Below, piece after piece: positions 1 to 5,896 of a DNA stretch of 5,896 nucleotides (position 1 is the stretch's first letter; every line of letters begins with the position of its first letter). The stretch is from Campylobacteraceae bacterium UBA1877. GTDB taxonomy: Bacteria; Campylobacterota; Campylobacteria; Campylobacterales; Campylobacteraceae. The notes under the pieces are model-generated. The model made no database searches and was not told the DNA's origin. It was given only the letters and a program-made list of their open reading frames with translations. A program made the position numbers and the translations under genes. The DNA lies in NCBI GenBank assembly GCA_002352945.1, contig DDHL01000043.1, forward strand, positions 6,136 to 12,031. Reading direction: 5' to 3'.

Positions 1-6
1 GGACAT
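1..6 (-). CDS. atpC: ATP synthase F1 epsilon subunit, first two codons only (partial at window edge)
   Basis: One base after the atpD stop codon (TGA-T-ATG) there is an ATG followed by TCC, giving Met-Ser before the window ends. An AAGGTGA sequence at 12-18, inside the last codons of atpD, lies five bases upstream and can serve as its ribosome binding site, so translation would be coupled to atpD. Nothing of the protein itself can be checked. The identification rests on position alone: the gene following atpD in bacterial atp operons, including those of Campylobacterota, is normally atpC, encoding the epsilon subunit that sits on the central stalk and can inhibit ATP hydrolysis. Confidence 0.55.
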
Positions 7-7
7 A

Positions 8-1432
<1,425 letters not shown>

Positions 1433-1440
1433 TCACACAT

Positions 1441-2325
1441 TTATTTCATCGATTCAACACCACTGATAATCTCAATTAATTCAGTAGTGATAGACTCTTG
1501 GCGAGCTTTGTTATATGCAATATTCAAAGAGTGAACTCTCTCTTTAGCATTACTTGTCGCACTATCCATGGCCTGCATTCTTGCACTATGCTCGGCAGCT
1601 AATGAGTCAATAAGGGCATAGTACATATTGTACTCAAAATATTTTTGCATCAACTCGTCAAGTATTTTTGCATCATCTTCTGGCTCAATCTCCATTAGTG
1701 AGAGTGATTCCTCTTCAGACATTTTTGGAGGCTCAACCGGCATGATTTCGTTAATTTTTAACTCTTGAGAAATCATATTAAAATAGCCATTATGCACAAG
1801 CATAACGCCATCGCTTACGCCATTAACAAAATCTTCAATAGCATCTGAGATAATCTCTTGAGCCTTTTCGTAGGTTGGATTTGAGCTAACTCCAGAGTAT
1901 GTTTTTAAAAGTTCAATATCTTGGAAGTTAAAATACTCAATACCCTTTCTACCGACTGCTCGTAATCTTACTTTTACTTTTTTAGCCTTGTACTCTTCCA
2001 TCAATCTTTGCACCGCTTTAATCGTTTGTACATTAAATCCACCGCACAAACCTTTATCGGCAGTTACAAAGATAATATCAACCTTATCTGGATTTTCTAT
2101 AGGCTGAAAAAAGCGACTCTCCAATCTACCCGTTTTATACTGATTTACCTTAAAAGATATCTCAGATAACATCTCATTTATTTTTTGTGCATAAACACGC
2201 GACTGTTTGGCAACCTCTTCTGCTTTTCTTAGTTTTGCAGTAGAAACCAATTTCATTGCGCGCGTCGTTTTTTGGGTGTTTTGGACGCTTTTAATCTTTC
2301 TTTTTATCTCTTTCAAGTTGGACAT
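1441..2325 (-). CDS. atpG: F-type ATP synthase F1 gamma subunit (central rotor shaft)
   Basis: Gamma is the rotating shaft that couples the membrane c-ring to the alpha3beta3 head. The 294 residues fit the family. The conserved N-terminal helix is present ([20 protein letters not shown] at 5-24, continuing [11 protein letters not shown]), as is the central Rossmann-like part with [12 protein letters not shown] at about 87-98. The C-terminal helix that pairs with the N-terminal one in the shaft contains [14 protein letters not shown] (247-260) and [19 protein letters not shown] (271-289). The stretch at 200-220 is acidic ([17 protein letters not shown]), a surface region that varies between species. 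ATG is preceded by AAGGA at 2332-2336, six bases upstream. The gap to atpA is only nine bases and the atpA stop TAA overlaps this binding site (TAAGGA), pointing to coupled translation. Confidence 0.97.
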   Translation of the reverse strand: MSNLKEIKRKIKSVQNTQKTTRAMKLVSTAKLRKAEEVAKQSRVYAQKINEMLSEISFKVNQYKTGRLESRFFQPIENPDKVDIIFVTADKGLCGGFNVQTIKAVQRLMEEYKAKKVKVRLRAVGRKGIEYFNFQDIELLKTYSGVSSNPTYEKAQEIISDAIEDFVNGVSDGVMLVHNGYFNMISQELKINEIMPVEPPKMSEEESLSLMEIEPEDDAKILDELMQKYFEYNMYYALIDSLAAEHSARMQAMDSATSNAKERVHSLNIAYNKARQESITTELIEIISGVESMK

Positions 2326-2334
2326 ATGCTATCC

Positions 2335-3852
2335 TTACTTTACTGCAAAGGTCGTTTTAAACTCGTTTAATGCCTTTGTCAGTAAATCTTCAATCTCTTT
2401 ATCAAGTACTTTTTTCGTTCTAATTTGATCTAACACTTCTGGATATTTTGCCTCAACAAATGGATACAATTCTGCCTCAAATTTGCCAACTTCAGAAATC
2501 TCTACATCATCTAGGAAGCCTTTTGATCCAGCATAGATAATAAGAACTTGTTTTTCAACTGGCAATGGAGAGTATGGAGGCTGTTTTAAAACTTCAACCA
2601 TTCGCTGTCCACGCTCTAGCTGCTTCCTACTTGCCTCATCCAAATCACTAGCAAATTGAGCAAATGCTTGCAATTCACGATATTGAGCCAAGTCAAGTCT
2701 TAATGTACCAGAAACTTGCTTAGTCGCTTTAATTTGCGCAGCACCACCAACACGGCTTACTGAAAGACCTACGTTAATTGCTGGTCTAATACCTGAGTTA
2801 AATAGGTCAGACTCCAAAAATATTTGTCCATCAGTAATTGAAATTACGTTGGTTGGAATATATGCAGATACGTCGCCTGCTTGTGTTTCAATAATTGGAA
2901 GTGCAGTTAAAGATCCAGCTCCCAATTCATCATTTACCTTAGCAGCACGCTCTAAAAGTCGAGAGTGAAGGTAAAAAACATCGCCTGGATACGCTTCACG
3001 TCCTGGAGGTCGGCGTAAAATTAGTGACATTTCCCTGTATGCAACCGCATGCTTTGAAAGGTCATCATAAACAATAAGTGCATGTCTGGAGTTATCGCGG
3101 AAGTATTCACCCATTGTAACACCAGCGTATGGAGCCAAAAATTGCAAGGCTGCTGAATCACTTGCGCCAGCATTTACAACAATTGTGTATTCCATTGCAC
3201 CATGCTCTTCAAGTTTTTTAACAACTTGAGCAACAGTTGATTGTTTTTGACCAATTGCTACATAGATACACACAACCCCTTGACCTTTTTGGTTGATGAT
3301 TGTATCTACTGCGACTGTGGTTTTACCAGTTTGGCGGTCACCAATAATAAGCTCACGCTGTCCTCTACCAATTGGAACAAGGGCATCAATCGCTTTGAGT
3401 CCAGTTTGCAAAGGTTCATGAACAGATTTTCTTGCCATAATGCCAGGAGCTTTTTCCTCAACGAAGCGTGTTTCACTTGCTTCAATTGGACCTTTGGCAT
3501 CAATTGGATCTCCAAGTGGATTTACAACACGACCAATCAAGGCATCACCAACTGGAACCCTTAATAGTCGACCTAGTCTTTTGACTGATGATCCCTCATG
3601 AATTCCTTTGCCTGAGCCTAAAATTACAACACCTACGCTTGATTCTTCAAGGTTTAGTGCCATACCACGGTCGCCATTTTCAAATTCGACCATTTCACCA
3701 GCCATGACATTTTTTAAGCCATATACAGTTGCAATACCGTCTGCAGTAGAGATAACTTTACCAGTCTCTTCTACATCCACATTTAAATCAAAGTTTTCAA
3801 TACGTTCTTTGATAATCGAGCTAATCTCATCAGCTTTCATTTTTGCTCCCAC
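2335..3852 (-). CDS. atpA: F-type ATP synthase F1 alpha subunit (regulatory/nucleotide-binding)
   Basis: Alpha forms the F1 head with beta, binds nucleotide at non-catalytic sites and supplies the arginine finger to the catalytic sites. With the start used here it has 505 residues, normal for the family. Visible motifs are the N-terminal barrel (about 25-95), Walker A GDRQTGKT at 171-178, Walker B region ALIVYDD at 258-264, the [20 protein letters not shown] segment near 280-299, and [13 protein letters not shown] at 361-373 with Arg367 as the expected arginine finger. The chosen start is GTG at 3852, seven bases after AAGGAG. An in-frame ATG four codons later (3840) is the alternative and would give 501 residues. 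The GTG start yields [12 protein letters not shown], which as I recall aligns better with relatives. The gap from atpH is 21 bases. Sequence conservation is high throughout and no key residue is missing. Confidence 0.98.
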   Translation of the reverse strand: MGAKMKADEISSIIKERIENFDLNVDVEETGKVISTADGIATVYGLKNVMAGEMVEFENGDRGMALNLEESSVGVVILGSGKGIHEGSSVKRLGRLLRVPVGDALIGRVVNPLGDPIDAKGPIEASETRFVEEKAPGIMARKSVHEPLQTGLKAIDALVPIGRGQRELIIGDRQTGKTTVAVDTIINQKGQGVVCIYVAIGQKQSTVAQVVKKLEEHGAMEYTIVVNAGASDSAALQFLAPYAGVTMGEYFRDNSRHALIVYDDLSKHAVAYREMSLILRRPPGREAYPGDVFYLHSRLLERAAKVNDELGAGSLTALPIIETQAGDVSAYIPTNVISITDGQIFLESDLFNSGIRPAINVGLSVSRVGGAAQIKATKQVSGTLRLDLAQYRELQAFAQFASDLDEASRKQLERGQRMVEVLKQPPYSPLPVEKQVLIIYAGSKGFLDDVEISEVGKFEAELYPFVEAKYPEVLDQIRTKKVLDKEIEDLLTKALNEFKTTFAVK

Positions 3853-3859
3853 GAATTTA

Positions 3860-3865
3860 CTCCTT
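3860..3865 (-). promoter_or_regulatory. Ribosome binding site that supports the GTG start of atpA
   Basis: AAGGAG on the minus strand, seven bases before GTG at 3852. A second, weaker match (GGGAG, overlapping the GTG codon itself) lies five bases before the in-frame ATG at 3840. The stronger and better spaced site favours GTG, though use of both cannot be excluded. Confidence 0.7.
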
Positions 3866-3873
3866 CACTCTTT

Positions 3874-4404
3874 TTATATTGCTTTCAAGATATGTTCTGC
3901 CATCTGCGCTTTAAGGCGTTCTAGCGAGAAACTCACTTCTACCCCAAGGTCATCTAATGCAACTCTTATTCCAGGGTAATTGCTCTTTTTATTTCTAAGT
4001 TCAATCTTAGCATCAAACTTCTTTCCAAAACTCTCTTCAAGTGCCTTTAATTGCTCATCTGAAAGCTCAAATGAACCTTCAACGACTCCTTCAAAACGGT
4101 TTTGCATTACACGAAGTTGATAGTCTAAGGCAGTTTTGATTGATGGTAGTAGTCCTAAGCGATCTTTTTGGCTAAGAAGTTTAATAAAGTTTGTTAGCTT
4201 AGGCGATGGTGAATCTAAAAGCTCTAATACTAAACTCTCTTTTTCAGATGCGCTTATATTTGGAGATTGGATGATATTTCGGAATTTTTCTAAACCAAAG
4301 GCTGGAATCAATGCATTTAAAGAGTCTATAATGGAATTGAGCTCATCATTGGTGGTACTCTTTAACAAGGCATTAACATATTTTTTTGCAATCAACTCTC
4401 TCAT
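3874..4404 (-). CDS. atpH: F-type ATP synthase F1 delta subunit (OSCP-like stator link)
   Basis: Delta sits on top of the alpha3beta3 head and ties it to the b/b' stalk. The 176-residue length is typical. The N-terminal helical bundle (about 1-105) opens with MRELIAKKYVNALL, the usual beginning of the family (xxIAxxYAxAL), and includes LSQKDRLGLLPSI (77-89), equivalent to the conserved LxxxxRLxxLPxI segment. The C-terminal domain has RFEGVVEGSFELSDEQ (103-118) and the family ending YPGIRVALDDLGVEVSFSLERL (from 143). Its ATG overlaps the atpF stop by one base (TAATG), so translation is probably coupled; GAAGG inside the end of atpF, about seven bases before the ATG, is the likely binding site. 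The delta family is poorly conserved, so the call rests on length, these segments and position between atpF and atpA. Confidence 0.95.
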   Translation of the reverse strand: MRELIAKKYVNALLKSTTNDELNSIIDSLNALIPAFGLEKFRNIIQSPNISASEKESLVLELLDSPSPKLTNFIKLLSQKDRLGLLPSIKTALDYQLRVMQNRFEGVVEGSFELSDEQLKALEESFGKKFDAKIELRNKKSNYPGIRVALDDLGVEVSFSLERLKAQMAEHILKAI

Positions 4405-4916
4405 TATGCCACCTTCTTCATAACAATGGATACAAACTTATCTTGGTCAAGTTTTACTCCATCATCAAACATTTCATCAATAACTTCAGCCACTGTTTGG
4501 CGTGTCATATGCCGTCTTTCAATCTCAATTTGCTCATTATGAGCCTTATCTAAATTCTCTAGCTCTTGAGCCAATTCAGCCTCAAAACGTTTTTTGATGA
4601 TCTCAACCTCTTTTTGAGCAGTTTGCACAAGTGATTTTGCCAATGCTTTTGACTCCTCAACTTTTAAAACTGCTTCCTCTTTTTTACTCTTTGACTCTTT
4701 TAGCTTTGCCTGAATCGATTCTAAACGCTCAGCAATTGTATTGAGTCTTTTGTAGTAAAATCCCTTTAGCGGCTCTGCAATTAAATAGTAAAGTATGGCT
4801 GCAAAAATTGCAAAGTTTATGGCTCTTGGTAGTATGTCATACTCTCCGCTTCCCCCGCTCGCAGCAAACAAAGCGCCTGGCAAAAGAGAAAGAGCCACGA
4901 TATAGAATTTTTTCAT
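4404..4916 (-). CDS. atpF: F-type ATP synthase Fo b subunit (peripheral stalk)
   Basis: The b subunit anchors the stator in the membrane and reaches up to delta, here expected to pair with b'. The 170-residue protein begins with a signal-peptide-like segment (MKKFYIVALSLLPGALFAAS, 1-20; possible cleavage near Ala18 or Ala19), then a short polar stretch, then a membrane helix at about 30-48 (INFAIFAAILYYLIAEPL at 33-50). From about 55 to 145 it is a highly charged coiled coil rich in Glu, Lys and Ala, as expected for the stalk. A leader-like N terminus before the anchor is also found in AtpF of Helicobacter relatives, as I recall. AAGGAG at 4925-4930 is eight bases before ATG, and the atpF' stop TAA overlaps it. 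It shares one base with the atpH start. Confidence 0.95.
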   Translation of the reverse strand: MKKFYIVALSLLPGALFAASGGSGEYDILPRAINFAIFAAILYYLIAEPLKGFYYKRLNTIAERLESIQAKLKESKSKKEEAVLKVEESKALAKSLVQTAQKEVEIIKKRFEAELAQELENLDKAHNEQIEIERRHMTRQTVAEVIDEMFDDGVKLDQDKFVSIVMKKVA

Positions 4917-4924
4917 TCCAACCT

Positions 4925-4930
4925 CTCCTT
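4925..4930 (-). promoter_or_regulatory. Ribosome binding site of atpF, overlapping the atpF' stop codon
   Basis: AAGGAG on the minus strand, eight bases before the atpF ATG. The first A is the last base of the atpF' stop codon (TAAAGGAG), so a ribosome finishing b' ends directly on the initiation site for b. This is a simple means of keeping the two stalk partners at matched levels. Confidence 0.8.
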
Positions 4931-5352
4931 TAGATTTGGTTTAATTTAGCCTTAATGCTCTCTTTATATTGAGGCATATGCGACAGGAGTGAATTTTTAA
5001 ACTCCGTACGTTCAGTTTCTAGGCCTTCAAGAAAAGCTGTATACTCCTCTTCTAGCTCCGCTTTGCGCTGTTCAATCTTTTTGATCATATTCTCTCGCGC
5101 CGCTTCTATCGCCTGCGCTCTAATTGCTCCAGCTTCAGCTTTTGCTTCCCGAATAATCTGTTCAGCCTCTTTATGATATGCTTCAACATCACTGCTGTTT
5201 TTTCCAGCATTCTCATAATCACTCGCAATAGAGTCATCCCGTTTTTGCATAAACTCAAGCAATGGACGATAGAGGATTTTGTTGAGGGTTATCAACAAAA
5301 AGAGGAAAACTAACGCTGTAATAATCAACAGCGCTGGACTAATATCCAACAT
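4930..5352 (-). CDS. atpF': F-type ATP synthase Fo b' subunit (second peripheral stalk subunit)
   Basis: This is a second b-type subunit, expected to form a b/b' heterodimer with the product of the next gene. The protein is 140 residues: a membrane helix at about 6-26 (PALLIITALVFLFLLITLNK), then NKILYRPLLEFMQKRDDSI (24-42), a hallmark of the b/b' family, then a long charged coiled coil (about 40-135) ending in a polar tail. The start is ATG at 5352, with AAGGAG at 5360-5365 seven bases upstream. The frame stays open ten codons further to a TTG at 5382, but this adds a charged piece (LKHQRSLP) before the anchor and covers the binding site, so it is rejected. It is the first gene of the atp unit, 120 bases after parB. 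Two b-type genes are known in Campylobacterota, Aquifex and phototrophs. Confidence 0.95.
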   Translation of the reverse strand: MLDISPALLIITALVFLFLLITLNKILYRPLLEFMQKRDDSIASDYENAGKNSSDVEAYHKEAEQIIREAKAEAGAIRAQAIEAARENMIKKIEQRKAELEEEYTAFLEGLETERTEFKNSLLSHMPQYKESIKAKLNQI

Positions 5353-5359
5353 AGGCAAA

Positions 5360-5365
5360 CTCCTT
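5360..5365 (-). promoter_or_regulatory. Ribosome binding site fixing the atpF' start
   Basis: AAGGAG on the minus strand, seven bases before the ATG at 5352. It decides between this ATG and the upstream in-frame TTG at 5382, which has no comparable site at a suitable distance. Confidence 0.85.
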
Positions 5366-5377
5366 TGATGCTTTAAA

Positions 5378-5390
5378 ACCAATTCTTGGT
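5378..5390 (-). repeat. Short palindrome in the atp leader (possible small hairpin)
   Basis: ACCAA-GAA-TTGGT on the minus strand can fold into a five base-pair stem with a three-base loop; beyond a mismatch two further A-T pairs are possible. A run of T (TTTT, the first paired in the stem) follows. It lies in the predicted 5' leader about 12 bases upstream of the atpF' ribosome binding site. It is too short to be a confident terminator and could be chance. Confidence 0.25.
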
Positions 5391-5439
5391 GTTATCTGAA
5401 AACTCAAAGTCTAGCTAAAGAAATCAGAAAATCGGTCGG

Positions 5440-5448
5440 ATTTTATCA
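5440..5448 (-). promoter_or_regulatory. Predicted sigma-70 extended -10 promoter of the atp genes
   Basis: TGATAAAAT on the minus strand combines a TGn extension with a TAAAAT hexamer, one mismatch from TATAAT. No good TTGACA-like -35 is seen; the region about 17 bases upstream is a run of A and T. Campylobacterota vegetative promoters are known to have a strong -10, often extended, with AT-rich periodic upstream DNA instead of a clear -35, so this fits. Transcription would begin near 5433, giving a leader of about 80 bases before the atpF' ATG. The site lies entirely in the gap after parB, so the atp genes can be expressed independently of the partition genes. Confidence 0.6.
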
Positions 5449-5458
5449 TAGTAATGGT

Positions 5459-5488
5459 AAAAATTAATTAAATTACTGATTAATTTTT
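5459..5488 (-). repeat. Perfect 10-bp AT-only inverted repeat over the parB stop codon
   Basis: AAAAATTAAT at 5459-5468 and ATTAATTTTT at 5479-5488 (plus strand) are exact inverted copies separated by ten bases, which include the parB stop codon (5473-5475). In the parB transcript the downstream arm ends in five U, so it resembles a weak, possibly bidirectional terminator, but the stem has no G-C pair and would be unstable. The downstream arm also falls where a -35 or UP element of the atp promoter would lie. Its role is unproven. Confidence 0.4.
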
Positions 5489-5896
5489 GTTAAAAATGTT
5501 TCCATTTCATTCTCATTCTTGAATGAAATAGTCAAAGATTGATTAGAAATTTTGGTTTTATATCCCCATTTATCAATTTTTTCTTTTATTTTTTCAAGGG
5601 ATGTTGGTGGCGATTTTTTTGATTTTTTAGACTTTGTTTCCGGCTCTTTTAACTTCTTAATCAGTTTTTCAGCTTCTCTTACGCTAAGTTTTTGTCCAAC
5701 AATCGTTTGCAAAGCTTTCTTTTCTAACTTTGGATCTAATCCAACCATTATTTTTCCATGGCCTTGGGTTAATTTTCCCTCTTGAATGTACTGCCTTGTT
5801 TGAGGACTAAGTGAGAGTAAGCGCATTGTATTAGTTATTTGGGCTCTACTTTTATGGATTATCTCCGAGAGTCCTTCTTGAGTAATGTTATACTCT
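5473..5896 (-). CDS. parB: Chromosome-partition protein ParB/Spo0J, C-terminal part (start outside window)
   Basis: ParB binds parS sites near the replication origin, spreads as a CTP-dependent clamp and works with the ParA/Soj ATPase in chromosome segregation. The frame is open to the window edge, so the N-terminal CTP-binding domain with its GxxRR motif is not visible; 140 residues are. They start inside the helix-turn-helix DNA-binding region (ITQEGLSEIIHKSRAQITN, fragment residues 4-22, then TMRLLSLS), continue with the conserved KLTQGHGKIMVGLD (41-54) and VGQKLSVREAEKLIKKLK (66-83), pass through a Lys-rich linker (84-97) and end in the C-terminal dimerisation part (about 99-140). An internal Met at 5826 is not the start because the helix-turn-helix residues precede it in frame. 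A parA/soj gene is expected just upstream, as in other Campylobacterota. The stop lies within an inverted repeat. Confidence 0.93.
   Translation of the reverse strand, partial: EYNITQEGLSEIIHKSRAQITNTMRLLSLSPQTRQYIQEGKLTQGHGKIMVGLDPKLEKKALQTIVGQKLSVREAEKLIKKLKEPETKSKKSKKSPPTSLEKIKEKIDKWGYKTKISNQSLTISFKNENEMETFLTKINQ

Larger units (their letters stand above)
5353..5472 (-). other. Intergenic region between parB and the atp genes
   Basis: This 120-base gap is the only substantial noncoding stretch in the window. On the minus strand it contains, in order, part of an AT-only inverted repeat that starts over the parB stop, an AT-rich block, an extended -10 promoter, a six base-pair dyad next to the -10, a leader of roughly 80 bases with a small palindrome, and the atpF' ribosome binding site. 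I see no open reading frame of note, no tRNA-like fold and no known riboswitch pattern in it. Confidence 0.8.

Noticed and set aside
2189..2206. AAACA...TGTTT inverted repeat near the 5' end of atpG
   Set aside because: The half-sites have the opposite orientation to parS, the arms are five bases, and the region is conserved coding sequence.
2988..3004. CTTCACGT as a second parS candidate within atpA
   Set aside because: Only the central bases match the parS palindrome, and the right half is unrelated; it is explained by the conserved GREAYPG codons of alpha.
3306..3515. Minus-strand 69-codon open frame in another frame of atpA
   Set aside because: It sits fully inside the conserved nucleotide-binding region of alpha and has no convincing initiation site or family resemblance.
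3241..3979. Plus-strand open frames of 107 and 123 codons opposite atpA and the end of atpH
   Set aside because: They lie antisense to strongly conserved coding sequence, show no recognisable domains, and are rich in residues expected from reading conserved codons backwards.
5353..5382. Ten-codon N-terminal extension of atpF' from a TTG at 5382
   Set aside because: TTG lacks a suitable binding site, the extension would place charged residues before the membrane anchor, and the ATG at 5352 has AAGGAG seven bases upstream.
5473..5826. Short separate gene starting at the internal Met at 5826
   Set aside because: The reading frame continues upstream to the window edge and encodes the ParB helix-turn-helix, so this is the tail of a longer parB.

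Overview
The window is AT-rich and is coded almost entirely on the minus strand. Read in transcription order (high to low coordinates) it holds the 3' part of parB, a 120-base intergenic gap, and then the ATP synthase genes atpF', atpF, atpH, atpA, atpG and atpD, ending with the first two codons of what should be atpC. The gene order parB-atpF'-atpF-atpH-atpA-atpG-atpD-atpC, with paired b' and b stator genes and no atpI/atpB/atpE in front, is the arrangement known from Campylobacterota (the former Epsilonproteobacteria, such as Helicobacter, Campylobacter, Nitratiruptor and Sulfurimonas). The protein sequences agree with that phylum. AtpA in particular looks, from memory, closest to the free-living, vent-type lineages. 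The genus cannot be fixed from the sequence alone.

Layout: 5473-5896 is the C-terminal 140 residues of the chromosome-partition protein ParB. 5353-5472 is the only real gap. It carries an AT-only inverted repeat over the parB stop, a good extended -10 promoter (TGATAAAAT) and a roughly 80-base leader. 4930-5352 (b'), 4404-4916 (b), 3874-4404 (delta), 2335-3852 (alpha), 1441-2325 (gamma) and 8-1411 (beta) follow with gaps of -1 to 29 bases. Nearly every gene has an AAGGA(G)-type ribosome binding site, and several stop codons are embedded in or overlap the next gene's binding site. This fits one translationally coupled polycistronic unit.

Together the genes encode the F1 sector (alpha, beta, gamma, delta, with epsilon starting at the window edge) and the b/b' peripheral stalk of an F-type ATP synthase. 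The membrane a and c subunits are not here and must be encoded elsewhere, so the window cannot say whether the enzyme is driven by protons or sodium ions.

I found no undescribed system here. This is a conserved housekeeping locus. The points most worth a second look are a run of unusual residues in the C-terminal third of the beta subunit, the inverted repeats around the atp promoter, and the GTG start of atpA.
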